The notes beneath the pieces are model-generated. The model saw only the letters and a program-made list of their open reading frames with translations. It did not search any database and had not been told where the DNA came from. Shown here piece after piece: positions 50,043 to 59,783 of a stretch of DNA of 64,000 nucleotides (the first letter of the stretch is position 1; every line of letters starts with the position of its first letter). A program made the position numbers and the translations under genes. Origin of the DNA: Microbispora sp. NBC_01189 (GTDB lineage: Bacteria; Actinomycetota; Actinomycetes; Streptosporangiales; Streptosporangiaceae); contig NZ_CP108581.1 of assembly GCF_036010665.1 (NCBI RefSeq), forward strand, positions 4,073,501 to 4,137,500, in the 5' to 3' direction.

Positions 50043-52202
50043 TCAGCGCAGCGCTCCGGGCACCCAGAGGTCGGGCACGCCGCCGGCCTTGTCCAGAGCG
50101 ATCGGCCGGGCGGCCCCGGTGCGCACGTCGACGGCGTGGACCGAGTATTCCTCCTCCTCGTCATCTTCGTCGCCGCCGGGCCGCCTCGCCTCGACGATCA
50201 CCTCGTGCTCGCTCGCCCAGCCGCGTACGGCGGTGACGTGCGCGTCCGGGGGAAGGGCCGCCTCGCGCCGGGTGAGCACGCGCCCGGTGGCGGAGTCGAG
50301 GGTGACCACCTGGCCGTGGTCGTCGTCGCCGGGGTGGGCGCGCTCGGCCGCCACGGCGACGGCGCGTCCGTCAGGGGAGACCGCGACGCCGGACTCGAAC
50401 AACGCCGGGTCGATCGGCGCACTGCTCAGCGTGCGTCCGTTCGGCCGCACCCGCAGCAGGACGGTGGTGGCGAGCCGCCCGGGAGCCGCGTCGGTGTCCC
50501 ACGTGGCCGTGCCGGTCACCGTGCCGTCGTCCCCGACCGCCAGGATCCGCATGCGACGCGGCAACATCGCGACCCGATAAGAGATCAGGCTCTGCACCCG
50601 CGGTAAGGGCGCTCGCGCGGACGCGCCGAAGTCGGCGGCCATCCACCGCCCTCGGGGTGAGATGACCAGGTGGGCGTCCTGCGGTGACACGTCCTCGTTG
50701 AGCGGGAACATTCCGCTTCTCTCCGCCCGGGCACGACGCCGGTCGAAGACCATGAAGTCGGGCGACGCCTGGCCGTAGTAGGCCACGCGGTCGCCGTCCC
50801 CGCTGATCGCGAGGAGGTGGGGGTTCCATTGGCCGCCGGGGTCGATGGCCACGTCCGGAACGCGCCACTGCTCGCCCGTGGTCGTCACCAGCCGCCACTG
50901 GTCGCAGCCGTTCGCGAACTTCTCGGCGAACTCGTCCCAGTCGTCGTCCGTGCAGGAACCCTGGTAGGCGAAGCGTATGGGGGCGGGCAGGGGGGCGCGC
51001 AGCGTGCCGGGAATCGCGGCGTTCACGTCCGGGGAACCGGAGGCTCCGGGGGCGCTGCCAGCCACCGCCCGCTCCACCCGCCCGGCCAGGCTCGTCACGC
51101 CGAAGGCGAGGGGGACGACGACCAGGGCGGCGAGCGTGACGCTCACGGCCGTGACCACGGCACGACGCCGGGTGACGTGCAGCCGCCCGGCCCGCGCCGC
51201 CTCCGCGGCGAGCGGGACCGGGTCGAGCGCGGGCATTCCCGCGGACAGGGCGGCCAGCTCCCGGCGCAGCGCCGCCTCCCACGGACCGTCGCCGCTGTCG
51301 CCCGCGCCGGCGCTCCCCGCAGGAGTGACAGGCGCGATCGCCGGGGACGTGAAGAACGGTGTGGCATGGTACGGCGGCGTGCGCCTCGCCGGGGCGCCGA
51401 ACGAGCCGGGCGAGCCGGGCGCGGCGGACGAGACGGGCGCGGAGGCCGCCGGCCCGGGAGCCAGGCCCTCCTCCGACGGCGACGCCCACGAGCCGGGCGA
51501 GGGACCGGCTGACTCGGATGGTGATGCCCAGGGGCTGGGCGATGGCCTGGCCGTCGCGGATGGCGATGCCCACGAGCTGGGCGCGAGACCTGCTGGCTTT
51601 GATCCCGGGACCGTCCCCACCGTGGTGCCTGGGACCGTCCCCACCGTGGTGCCTGGGACCGTCCCTACTGTGGTGCCCGGGGCCGTCCCCACCCCGGTGT
51701 CCGGGGCCGTTCCTGCCGTGGTCTCCGGGGCAGTTCCCGCCACGAAGGAGGCGGGAAGGCGGTCGCGCATTTCGGCGACGGCGAGCACGGTCTCGGTGTT
51801 GGCCGTCCGCGCGTCCATGCGGCACAGACCGGCCGCCTGCCAGGTGGTGTGGCCGTCGTGGAAACAGGCCACGATCAGGGCACGCCGACGCGGCGGCAGC
51901 GCGGTGAGTGCCTCCGCGAGAGCCGCCGCGTCCGAGCCGGGAGTGAGGCTCGGGTGCGGGCCGCGCCCGCCCGCGGCTCCCCGGGGTCGCGGGCGCTCCA
52001 GGTAGGCCGCGTACAGCGCCTTGCGCGTGGCATCGGCGGGAAACGACCAGCGTGTGGTGACCCACCTGGCCGCCACGGCGGAGAGCGCGGTCACCACGAG
52101 CGCGCGGGCGGCCTCCGGGTCTCCGGTCAGCGCCAGGGCCGTACGGGCCAGCGGCCGGACGTGGTCGGCGGCGAACGCGTCGAAGCCCGGCAGATCCCTC
52201 AC
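50043..52202 (-). CDS. ECF sigma-like protein fused to a membrane-spanning propeller-like sensor
   Basis: The protein has 719 residues from GTG 52202 (GAGGAG 5 bp before it). Residues 1-150 resemble an ECF sigma factor or its relatives (FAADHVRPLARTALALTGDPEAARALVVTALSAV, then LPPRRRALIVACFHDGHTTWQAAGLCRM at the region 4 position). Residues 155-330 are low complexity with an eight-residue VGTVPGTT repeat. One transmembrane helix follows (about 370-392). The outer part (about 425-719) has repeated blade-like strands (HLLAISGDGDRVAYYG, HLVISPRGRWMAAD, GVAVSPDGRAVAVAA). A likely one-protein signal relay; whether the N-terminus still binds RNA polymerase is unknown. Confidence 0.65.
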   Translation of the reverse strand: MRDLPGFDAFAADHVRPLARTALALTGDPEAARALVVTALSAVAARWVTTRWSFPADATRKALYAAYLERPRPRGAAGGRGPHPSLTPGSDAAALAEALTALPPRRRALIVACFHDGHTTWQAAGLCRMDARTANTETVLAVAEMRDRLPASFVAGTAPETTAGTAPDTGVGTAPGTTVGTVPGTTVGTVPGTTVGTVPGSKPAGLAPSSWASPSATARPSPSPWASPSESAGPSPGSWASPSEEGLAPGPAASAPVSSAAPGSPGSFGAPARRTPPYHATPFFTSPAIAPVTPAGSAGAGDSGDGPWEAALRRELAALSAGMPALDPVPLAAEAARAGRLHVTRRRAVVTAVSVTLAALVVVPLAFGVTSLAGRVERAVAGSAPGASGSPDVNAAIPGTLRAPLPAPIRFAYQGSCTDDDWDEFAEKFANGCDQWRLVTTTGEQWRVPDVAIDPGGQWNPHLLAISGDGDRVAYYGQASPDFMVFDRRRARAERSGMFPLNEDVSPQDAHLVISPRGRWMAADFGASARAPLPRVQSLISYRVAMLPRRMRILAVGDDGTVTGTATWDTDAAPGRLATTVLLRVRPNGRTLSSAPIDPALFESGVAVSPDGRAVAVAAERAHPGDDDHGQVVTLDSATGRVLTRREAALPPDAHVTAVRGWASEHEVIVEARRPGGDEDDEEEEYSVHAVDVRTGAARPIALDKAGGVPDLWVPGALR
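51608..51745 (-). repeat. 24-bp tandem repeat in the sigma-like protein linker
   Basis: The unit GGGACCGTCCCCACCGTGGT plus GCCT is repeated about five to six times, the first two copies identical and the rest drifting. It encodes VGTVPGTT steps. Confidence 0.75.
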
Positions 52203-52358
52203 CGCGACTCCTCGTCCGTCCGGCGACAAGGCCCTTGTCGTGTCTGGTCCACGCCTCACTCCCGGCTCGGGGGCCTCTGCCGCCACCACAGCCGCTCAAG
52301 CGTAGTGCGAATGTGCGCGAATGACATGATCTCCATATCAACTGACACACTGGTCGGC

Positions 52359-52712
52359 ATGGTCAGGAAGATCGAGGGAGCCACCCGGGTGCCGGTGCCG
52401 GGCGGGAAGGTCATCGACGAGTACGTCGGCCGCGTCAACAGCGGTGACGAACAGGTCTCCATCGCCCACATGGTGGCGCCCGCGGGCTGGAGCGAGCCCG
52501 CGCAGGCCCCCGCGTTCGCGGAATACACGCTCGTCCTCAAGGGATCGGTCGTCGTCGAGCACGAGGGCGGGACGACCGTCGTGGAGGCGGGGCAGGCGTT
52601 CACGAGCGAGCCGGGGGAGAAGATCCGCTACAGCGCCGGGCCGTCCGGCGCCGAGTACGTGGCGGTCTGCCTGCCCGCGTTCTCACCGGAGACCGCCAAC
52701 CGCGAGGAGTGA
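52359..52712 (+). CDS. small cupin-domain protein
   Basis: The protein has 117 residues from ATG 52359; ATG 52326 is possible. A single cupin barrel with EYTLVLKGSVVVEHEGGTTVVEAGQAFTSEPGEKIRY is seen. The usual histidine ligands of motif 1 are largely replaced, so metal binding is doubtful. It may bind a small ligand or modify a polar group. Divergent from the sigma-like gene, with a 156-bp shared promoter region. Confidence 0.75.
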   Translation: MVRKIEGATRVPVPGGKVIDEYVGRVNSGDEQVSIAHMVAPAGWSEPAQAPAFAEYTLVLKGSVVVEHEGGTTVVEAGQAFTSEPGEKIRYSAGPSGAEYVAVCLPAFSPETANREE

Positions 52713-52793
52713 GCGACGGCGAGTTTCGCCAGGCCGCCCGATTCGGGTCCGTGGATAGGATTGCCGGATGTACGACCGCGGTGAGGAGGGCGA

Positions 52794-53882
52794 ATGAACG
52801 AGCTGCCCACTCTGGAGGAGATCCGCAGGGCGCCGAAGGTGCTCCTGCACGACCATCTCGACGGCGGGCTGCGGGCCGGGACGATCGTGGACCTCGCCCG
52901 GGAGTGCGGGCACGAACTGCCCACGTACGACCCGGCCGCGCTGGGAGCCTGGTTCGGGGAGGCGGCCGACTCGGGCTCGCTGGAGCGCTACCTGGAGACG
53001 TTCGCCCACACGGTCGGGGTCATGCAGACCCGCGACGCGCTGGTCAGGGTGGCCGCCGAGTGCGCCGAGGATCTGGCGGACGACGGCGTGATCTACGCCG
53101 AGGTCCGTTTCGCGCCTGAGCAGCACACCTCGCAGGGCCTGTCGCTGGACGAGGTCGTGGAGGCCGTGCTGGAGGGGTTCCGGCTCGGCTCCGCCGGACC
53201 GGACGGCGGCGCCCGCATCAGGGTCGGCACGCTGCTCACCGCGATGCGCCACCAGGCCCGCTCGATGGAGATCGCCGAGCTCGCCGTACGCTATCGGGAC
53301 CTCGGCGTGGTCGGCTTCGACATCGCGGGCGCGGAGGCCGGATATCCGCCCACCCGCCACTTGGACGCCTTCGAGTACCTCCAGCGGGAGAACGCACACT
53401 TCACGATCCACGCGGGGGAGGCCTTCGGGCTGCCGTCGATCTGGCAGGCCATCCAGTGGTGCGGCGCCGACCGGCTGGGCCACGGGGTGCGGATCATCGA
53501 CGACATCACGGTGCCGGCGGACGGCGAGGCCAAGCTCGGCAGGCTCGCGGCCTACGTCCGCGACAAGCGCATCCCGCTGGAGATGTGCCCGACCTCCAAC
53601 CTGCAGACCGGGGCCGCCCCGTCGATCGCCGAGCACCCGATCGGCCTGCTGCGCCGCCTGTACTTCCGCGTGACGGTCAACACCGACAACCGGCTGATGA
53701 GCGGCACCAGCGTGTCGCGGGAGTTCGCGAAGCTGGTGGACGCCTTCGGCTACGGCTGGGACGACCTGCAGTGGTTCACCGTCAACGCGATGAAGTCGGC
53801 GTTCATCCCGTTCGACGAGCGGCTCGCGCTGATCAACGGCGTGATCAAGCCCGCCTTCGCGCAGATGCGGCAGCAGGCGTGA
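52794..53882 (+). CDS. add: adenosine deaminase
   Basis: The protein has 362 residues. Zinc and catalytic residues are visible: HDHLDG (about 19-24), HAGEAFG with His and Glu (about 206-212), RLGHGVR, and NTDNRLMS, where family members often have TDDP. It converts (deoxy)adenosine to (deoxy)inosine for purine salvage, upstream of purine nucleoside phosphorylase. The next gene starts within its stop codon. Confidence 0.93.
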   Translation: MNELPTLEEIRRAPKVLLHDHLDGGLRAGTIVDLARECGHELPTYDPAALGAWFGEAADSGSLERYLETFAHTVGVMQTRDALVRVAAECAEDLADDGVIYAEVRFAPEQHTSQGLSLDEVVEAVLEGFRLGSAGPDGGARIRVGTLLTAMRHQARSMEIAELAVRYRDLGVVGFDIAGAEAGYPPTRHLDAFEYLQRENAHFTIHAGEAFGLPSIWQAIQWCGADRLGHGVRIIDDITVPADGEAKLGRLAAYVRDKRIPLEMCPTSNLQTGAAPSIAEHPIGLLRRLYFRVTVNTDNRLMSGTSVSREFAKLVDAFGYGWDDLQWFTVNAMKSAFIPFDERLALINGVIKPAFAQMRQQA

Positions 53883-54457
53883 AGCCGCAGGTCTTCCGGT
53901 CGCGGCTGGCCTGGATCTTCGGATGGGGCTGGCTGGTGTTCGCCGCCTGGAACGCCTGGGACCTGGTCGCCCACGGCCGGCTGCCCACCGCGCTGATCGC
54001 GGGGGCGGTGCTCGGCGTCATCACCGCGCTGGTCTTCGTGATGGCGCTGCGGCCCGCCATCCTCGCCGGGGAGGGCGGGGTCCGCGTCCGCAATCCGCTG
54101 AGAAACGCCTACGTCCCCTGGAACGCCGTCGACGACCTGACGGTGACCAGCGCCATCGTGATCGATTCGGGTGGGACCTCCGTACGCTGCTGGACGCCGC
54201 AGGCCACGGCGCGGGAGCGGGCCAGGGCCGCCGGACAGGCCGTCAAGGCGGCCTCGTCGAAGGACCGCGTCGAGCGGGCCACGGCGGCCGTGGGCGGGCG
54301 CACCCACGCCGACTGGGTGGCCCAGCAGCTTGAGGAGATGAGCGGGTCGCGCCGGCGGACCTCCTCCGGCGAGACCCGGGTCACCTGGTCGCCCTCCGCC
54401 CTGGCCGCCCTGGCCGCCGCGCTCGCGCTGGTCGTGGCCGCCGTCGTCGTCTCCTGA
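53879..54457 (+). CDS. PH-domain membrane protein
   Basis: The protein has 192 residues from GTG 53879, overlapping the add stop by 4 bp. Two N-terminal hydrophobic helices (about 10-27 and 37-57) are followed by a bacterial PH-like domain ([26 protein letters not shown]) and a C-terminal helix (about 172-192). Such proteins are common in actinobacteria next to add, without known function. Confidence 0.75.
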   Translation: MKPQVFRSRLAWIFGWGWLVFAAWNAWDLVAHGRLPTALIAGAVLGVITALVFVMALRPAILAGEGGVRVRNPLRNAYVPWNAVDDLTVTSAIVIDSGGTSVRCWTPQATARERARAAGQAVKAASSKDRVERATAAVGGRTHADWVAQQLEEMSGSRRRTSSGETRVTWSPSALAALAAALALVVAAVVVS

Positions 54458-54848
54458 CCACCTGAAGAGACCAGGACGCGGGCATGCGCCGCGATGCGTC
54501 GCGGGACCACCCAGTTCGCCGAAGCCGGCTCCCTGTTCGGTGGCGGGGAGGGCCACGTTCTACCGCTCCATGCCCGGCAACTGCCAAGCTCGCGATCGTG
54601 AAACAGGCGTACGCACCGTCCTGACAGGCGCCAGGGATTCAATTACCGGAAAGTCTGCCCTAATCATTGTGGCCGACACCCTTTCTCATGCCGGATAAGA
54701 GTGGCAGGTGATGAGAAAAGCGTACAAGACAGACACATCCACGGATTTGAAGTTCACCTGTAGCTCCAACAAATCGCCGCACGGTGGTGCTCGCGGCAGG
54801 GCTGTGTGGAAGAATTAATACAGGCTTTCGAATCGAGGTGGAGGTGTG
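54458..54848. other. gene-free gap before the DUF222 gene
   Basis: This 391-bp gap has no convincing gene on either strand. The right half (about 54640-54840) is clearly richer in A/T than its surroundings and probably holds the promoter of the DUF222 gene, for example around TTAATACAG near 54818. Confidence 0.5.
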
Positions 54849-57215
54849 ATGGATCTGTTCGACATTGATCCTGAGCGCATCCCTCATTCGAACGACGATG
54901 ACGACTGGTGGCAGCGGCTTATCTCCCGCTCGCCCCTTTGGTCTCCCGAGGATTCACTCGCCCGTGAGTATGTGCCGATTGTCGATCCCGGGGCGCGAAA
55001 GCGCGCGAGTCGCTTCGATGACCCGGCGGAATCGCCCGGATCTACTCGTCCATTCACGGCTCGCGGTGGTACCGCGCCCGGTGGTGCTCCTGTTGGTTTT
55101 CCCGGCGGCGCTTCTGGTGCTGCTCCCCGTGGTGCGGCTGACAGCGCGTCTGACGGTGCTCTTGGCACTGGGCGGGGTGCGGGCAGGGGTCGGGACGCGG
55201 GACGTGATCGTGACGCCGACGGCGCGCCCGGCGGCGCGGCTGGTGGTCCGCCAGGTGGCGTGTCTGATGGTGCCTTTGGTGGTGCTTCTGGCGGTGCTTG
55301 TGGTGGTGCTTGTGGCGTGGGGTCGTCGTGGGTGGCGGTGGCGACTCTTGTCGAGGCGGCGCGGGCGGTGGCGTTGGTGCCGGTGCCTGAGGACGCGGGT
55401 GTGTGTCTGGCCGAGGCGGAGGAGTTGCTTGCGGTCCGTGATCGGATCACGTCGGCGTTGGCGGCCCGGGTCGGTCGTGTTCATCGGGCCGGGGAGGCGA
55501 AGGGTCACGGCCATGCGTCCACGAAGTTGTGGCTGCGGTCTGCCGGGGGGATGACGCCTGCGGGGGCGGGCCGGTTGGTGACGATTAGCACGGAGCTGCA
55601 CCGTCTTGCTGAGGTGCGTCGCCTGTTCGCGGAGGGTGGTCTGGCGGAGGGGGTCGTGGAGGCGATCTGCACGGCCACCGCGGGGTTGACCGATGAGCAG
55701 GCGGCGACGGCTGAGCGGATTCTGCTGGAGTTGGCGAACTCGGCGGGTGCGGCGGAGGTGGCCAAGGCGGGGCGGTATCTGCGGGCGGTGCTGGACCCCG
55801 ACGGGCACGAGAAGGACGAGCAGGCGGATTTCGATCGCCGATTCTTCCGGGTGCGCCGGCGCAGGGGCGGCGGGCTGGAGGGCGAGTTCTACCTGCCGGT
55901 GGAGGCCGCCGCGCGGTTGCAGCACCTGCTGGACGTCTACGCCAAGCCGAAAGCTGAGGGTGATGACCGTACGCTGAGTGTGCGGAACGCCGACGCGCTG
56001 ATCGCGTTCCTGGAGAACAAGATCGCGACTGAGCTTCTGGTGCTGGTCAACGCCGAGTCCCTTCCCGACGACCCCCCAGGCACCGGCCCCACGGACGACC
56101 CCACCACGGACGACCCCACCACAGACGACCCCACCACGGACGACCACCCCACAGACGTCGACCTCGCAGGGGTCGGCACCACAGCCGACCAGCCGTCCGG
56201 CACGGTCCCCTCAGGCGACAGTGATTGCTCCGCCAACCATGACGCCACCGCGAGCGATCCCGGCAGCGAGCACTCCGCCAGCGACACGCCCGTCCCTCAT
56301 GGCGAGCACCTGGACACTTTCCACTCTCCGGCCGCTCCCGGCGGCGAACCCCGGGCCGAAGATGGGCCGGTGGGTGAGAGCGCGCACCGCGAGAGCGACA
56401 CGGCGAAATGTGATGGCGAGCGGTTCGGGAACGATGCGCCGATGGGCGGCGATGAGCACCGGGCCACCGGCTTCGCCGGCGAGAACCCTGCCACGGAGGC
56501 TCCTGCTTCCGACGGGGAGCGCGCCGCTCCCAGCCGCCCTGCCGCCACCGCTGCCGGGTCCGACGATCCCTACGTGCCCGACATGCCAAGACCCCCAGCG
56601 CCGGGAGGCGACGCCCGGCCGGGAGACGACCCCTCGCCGGAAGCTGACGCCTGGCCAGCGATGGGAGCCGACGCTCCGCCGGGTGCGGAATATGACGGCG
56701 ACTCCCCGCCGGGAGGCGGTGCCTGGCGGGGAGGTGAACCCCGGCCGGGAGGTGAAGCCTGGCCGGGGTTGGGGGGCAATGTGCCGCCGGGGGTGTGGTT
56801 GCGGGGGTTGCCGGGGCTGATCCTGGCGACCGGGCACCTGCTGCCCGTCTCCAGCGTGCACCGCCTCGCCCGCACCAGCAGCCTGGTGAGGATCGTCATG
56901 GACGCCGCCGGGCAGGTCCTGGACATGGGCCGCAAGGTCCGACTGGCCACCCCGGCCCAGCGCCGGGCGGTCTTCGCCCGGTACGCCACCTGCTGGGTCG
57001 ACGGCTGCCCCCTGCCCGCCACCATGTGCCAGATCGATCATTGCGACAACTGGTGCAGCGGCGGGCTGACCGACCTCAAGCTGCTCGGGCCGGCCTGCCA
57101 GTTCCACAACCGCGACCGCTACCGCCACCCCACCCGCTACACCCGCCGCACGATAGGAGACGACCGCTGGGCCTTCACCTACCGCAACCCCCGCACCACC
57201 CGATCCCGGGTATAG
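54849..57215 (+). CDS. DUF222 / HNH endonuclease-domain protein (13E12-type)
   Basis: The protein has 788 residues from ATG 54849 (GGTGGAGGTGTG before it). Order: an acidic start, a Gly/Ala/Pro-rich collagen-like linker (about 65-165), a DUF222 domain (about 180-400, with STKLWLRSAGGMTPAGAGRLV and DRRFFRVRRRRGGGLEGEFYLP), a long Pro/Asp/Thr/Gly linker (about 410-645) with a TDDPT repeat, and a C-terminal HNH domain (CWVDGCPL, CQIDHCDNW, GPACQFHNRDRY). The family is multi-copy in actinobacteria and suspected to be mobile. Nuclease activity is inferred from the HNH residues. The linker uses many T-ending codons, unlike its neighbours. Confidence 0.85.
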   Translation: MDLFDIDPERIPHSNDDDDWWQRLISRSPLWSPEDSLAREYVPIVDPGARKRASRFDDPAESPGSTRPFTARGGTAPGGAPVGFPGGASGAAPRGAADSASDGALGTGRGAGRGRDAGRDRDADGAPGGAAGGPPGGVSDGAFGGASGGACGGACGVGSSWVAVATLVEAARAVALVPVPEDAGVCLAEAEELLAVRDRITSALAARVGRVHRAGEAKGHGHASTKLWLRSAGGMTPAGAGRLVTISTELHRLAEVRRLFAEGGLAEGVVEAICTATAGLTDEQAATAERILLELANSAGAAEVAKAGRYLRAVLDPDGHEKDEQADFDRRFFRVRRRRGGGLEGEFYLPVEAAARLQHLLDVYAKPKAEGDDRTLSVRNADALIAFLENKIATELLVLVNAESLPDDPPGTGPTDDPTTDDPTTDDPTTDDHPTDVDLAGVGTTADQPSGTVPSGDSDCSANHDATASDPGSEHSASDTPVPHGEHLDTFHSPAAPGGEPRAEDGPVGESAHRESDTAKCDGERFGNDAPMGGDEHRATGFAGENPATEAPASDGERAAPSRPAATAAGSDDPYVPDMPRPPAPGGDARPGDDPSPEADAWPAMGADAPPGAEYDGDSPPGGGAWRGGEPRPGGEAWPGLGGNVPPGVWLRGLPGLILATGHLLPVSSVHRLARTSSLVRIVMDAAGQVLDMGRKVRLATPAQRRAVFARYATCWVDGCPLPATMCQIDHCDNWCSGGLTDLKLLGPACQFHNRDRYRHPTRYTRRTIGDDRWAFTYRNPRTTRSRV
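56096..56150 (+). repeat. 15-bp tandem repeat in the DUF222 protein
   Basis: The unit GACCCCACCACGGAC (Asp-Pro-Thr-Thr-Asp) is repeated about four times with single-base changes. Confidence 0.8.
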
Positions 57216-57246
57216 AGGTGGGCGGGCTCATAACTCGGCTCATAGC

Positions 57247-58881
57247 TCAGAGGGCGAGGGCGGTGGCGAGGTCCCGCTTCAGGGCCTCCAGGTCCGCCGC
57301 GGCCCGCGCCCTGGCCGCCGTGACGTCGTCGTCCCCGACCGGTACGACGACCTCCAGGTAGCACTTGAGCTTGGGCTCGGTGCCGCTGGGCCGCACGATG
57401 ACCCGGGCGTCGCCGGAGAGGTGGTAGCGCAGGCCGTCGGTCGGCGGCAGCCCGGCCGCCCCCTGCGACAGGTCCTCGGCCGACTCCACCATCCGGCCCG
57501 CCAGCCGCGCCGGCGGGTTGGCCCGCAGGCGCTCCATCGCCTTCGCGATCAGCGACAGGTCCTCGACCCGGACCGACAACTGGGTGGTCGCGTGCAGGCC
57601 GTACCGGCGGGCCTGGTCGTCGAGCAGGTCGAGCAGCGACCGGCCCTCCCGCCTGGCCGCGGCGGCCATCGCGGCGATGGTGAGGGCGGCCCCGACACCG
57701 TCCTTGTCGTGAACCGGCAGGCCCGCGTCCGAGCCGACGCTGTATCCCAGCGCCTCCTCGTATCCGAAGACGAGCCCCGGCCCCGACTTCATGATCCACT
57801 TGAAGCCGGTCAGCGTCTCGGCGTGGCGCACGCCGTGGGCGGCGGCGATCTTCGCGAGCAGCGACGACGAGACGATCGACGCGGCGACCAGCCGGTCGCC
57901 GCCCGAGGTGTGCCGCAGCACGTGCTCGGCGAGCAGCCCGCCGACCTCGTCGCCGGTCAGCATGCGGTAGCCGCCGCCGGGCAGCGGCGTGCCGACCGCG
58001 CACCGGTCGGCGTCCGGGTCGTTGGCCAGCACGAGGTCGGCGCGGGTGGCGGCGGCGAGTTCGAGCGCGAGGTCCATCGCGCCCGGCTCCTCCGGGTTCG
58101 GGAACGTGACAGTCGGGAAGTTCGGGTCGGGCATGGCCTGCCGCCCGACCATGACCGGCACCTCGAAGCCCGCCGCGCGGAACGCCTCGGACACGGTCGC
58201 GCCGCCCACGCCGTGCAGCGGCGTGTACGCGACCGAGATCGCGCGGGCGTCGCCCAGCGGCAGCGCCGTCAGCGCCCGCAGGTACGGCGTGACGATGTCG
58301 TCGTGGCCGAGGGTCGTCCAGTCGTCGCCCAGCGGGAGGGCGTCCACCGGGCCGACCGCGTCGATGGCGGCCGAGATCTCCTCGTCGATCGGCGGGACGA
58401 TCTGCGCGCCGTCGCCCCAGTAGACCTTGTAGCCGTTGTCCTGGGGAGGGTTGTGCGAGGCGGTGACCATGACGCCCGCGTCCGCGCCGAGGTGGCGCAC
58501 GGCGAACGCCAGCACCGGCGTCGGCCACTTCCCGGCCATGACCGACGCGCGCAGCCCGGCCCCCGTCAGCACGCGGGCCGTGTCGGCGGCGAACACGTCG
58601 GACTTGTGCCGCCCGTCGTAGCCGATCACCACGTGGCGTCCCGGTCCGAGCACGCGGGCCAGCCCGGCGGCGGCCCGCATCACGGTCACCCGGTTCATCC
58701 GGTTCGGCCCGGCTCCCAGCGCGCCGCGCAGGCCCGCCGTGCCGAACTCCAGCTTCGTGCCGAAGCGGTCCTCCAGCGCGTCGAGGTCCTGCCGGTCCAG
58801 GATCGCGTCGAGTTCCGCCCGCGTGTCGGGGTCGGGGTCCTGGTCACGCCATTCGCGGGCGAGCCGTACGAGATCGGTCAC
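57247..58881 (-). CDS. pmmB: phospho-sugar mutase, PmmB-type (likely phosphopentomutase/phosphomannomutase)
   Basis: The protein has 544 residues of the alpha-D-phosphohexomutase family. FGTAGLRG at the start, the phosphoserine loop TASHNPPQDNGYKVYW, the metal loop DPDADR, and the sugar loop GYEEALGYSVG are present, and RPSGTEPKLK closes the protein. In mycobacteria the same gene lies by deoD/punA and add, so turnover of (deoxy)ribose 1-phosphate from nucleoside breakdown is a fair guess beside mannose or glucose phosphate. Ten bp from punA on the same strand. Confidence 0.88.
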   Translation of the reverse strand: MTDLVRLAREWRDQDPDPDTRAELDAILDRQDLDALEDRFGTKLEFGTAGLRGALGAGPNRMNRVTVMRAAAGLARVLGPGRHVVIGYDGRHKSDVFAADTARVLTGAGLRASVMAGKWPTPVLAFAVRHLGADAGVMVTASHNPPQDNGYKVYWGDGAQIVPPIDEEISAAIDAVGPVDALPLGDDWTTLGHDDIVTPYLRALTALPLGDARAISVAYTPLHGVGGATVSEAFRAAGFEVPVMVGRQAMPDPNFPTVTFPNPEEPGAMDLALELAAATRADLVLANDPDADRCAVGTPLPGGGYRMLTGDEVGGLLAEHVLRHTSGGDRLVAASIVSSSLLAKIAAAHGVRHAETLTGFKWIMKSGPGLVFGYEEALGYSVGSDAGLPVHDKDGVGAALTIAAMAAAARREGRSLLDLLDDQARRYGLHATTQLSVRVEDLSLIAKAMERLRANPPARLAGRMVESAEDLSQGAAGLPPTDGLRYHLSGDARVIVRPSGTEPKLKCYLEVVVPVGDDDVTAARARAAADLEALKRDLATALAL

Positions 58882-58890
58882 GGGTGCTCC

Positions 58891-59688
58891 CTACAGCTTG
58901 TCGACGACCTGGGCGAGCAGGACACCCATCCGGGCGGCGGTGGCGCGGCCGACCTCCAGGACCTCCTCGTGGTTGAGCGGCTCGTCCGCCAGTCCCGCGC
59001 CGGGGTTGGTGACCAGGGAGATGCCGAGCACCTCGGCCCCGGCCTCCCGGGCGGCGATCGCCTCCAGCACGGTCGACATGCCCACCAGGTCGCCGCCGAG
59101 CGTGCGCAGCATGCGGATCTCCGCGGGCGTCTCGTACGTCGGGCCGCGGAAGGCCACGTACACGCCCTCGCCCAGTGAGGGGTCCACCTCGCGGGCGAGG
59201 TCGCGCAGTCGCCTGGAGTAGACCTCGGTCAGGTCGACGAACGTCGCGCCGACGAGCGGGTTGCTCCCGGTCAGGTTGATGTGGTCGCCGATGAGCACGG
59301 GGTCGCCGACCTTCTGCGTCTCCGGGCGCAGCCCGCCCGCCGCGTTGGTCAGCACGACCGTGCGCACCCCGGCCGCGACGGCCGTACGGACGCCGTGCAC
59401 CACCGGGTCGACGCCGCGGCCCTCGTACAGGTGCGTACGCCCCAGGAAGATCAGCCCGTTGAGCCCGGCCGCCGTCCGCACCGCGCGCACCGTGCCGGCG
59501 TGCCCGGCGACCGCGGGCGGGGAGAACCCGGGCAGCTTCGTCACCGATAGTTCGGCGACCGTCTCGCCGATCGCGTCCGCGGCCGGCACCCATCCCGAGC
59601 CCATGACGAGGGCGACGTCGAAGGAAGGGATGCCGGTGAGGTTCCTCAACGTGGTCGCGGCCTCGGCCGCCAGGTCATAAGGGGTCAC
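58891..59688 (-). CDS. punA: purine nucleoside phosphorylase
   Basis: The protein has 265 residues from GTG 59688 (MTPYDLAAEAA), the common length; ATG 59712 and 59733 would add up to 15 residues. Trimeric PNP marks: LVMGSGWVPAAD, VAGHAGTVRAV, GRTHLYEG, LTNAAGGL, FRGPTYETPAEIRMLRTLGGDLVGMST and VTNPGAG. It splits inosine and guanosine, or the deoxy forms, with phosphate. First gene of a two-gene operon with pmmB. Confidence 0.9.
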   Translation of the reverse strand: MTPYDLAAEAATTLRNLTGIPSFDVALVMGSGWVPAADAIGETVAELSVTKLPGFSPPAVAGHAGTVRAVRTAAGLNGLIFLGRTHLYEGRGVDPVVHGVRTAVAAGVRTVVLTNAAGGLRPETQKVGDPVLIGDHINLTGSNPLVGATFVDLTEVYSRRLRDLAREVDPSLGEGVYVAFRGPTYETPAEIRMLRTLGGDLVGMSTVLEAIAAREAGAEVLGISLVTNPGAGLADEPLNHEEVLEVGRATAARMGVLLAQVVDKL

Positions 59689-59783
59689 TTTGCTGAGCGT
59701 ACAGAAGGGCATGACGAAGTCCGGCGGCTCCACCTGCCCGCTTTGTCGCTCAGATCGTCGCTGGGGGCGTCGCGGGGGCGGAA

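Noticed and set aside
53456-53878. Upstream extension of the PH-domain protein into add
   Set aside because: It is out of frame with add, Arg-rich, and the GTG overlapping the add stop gives a normal N-terminus with a membrane helix.
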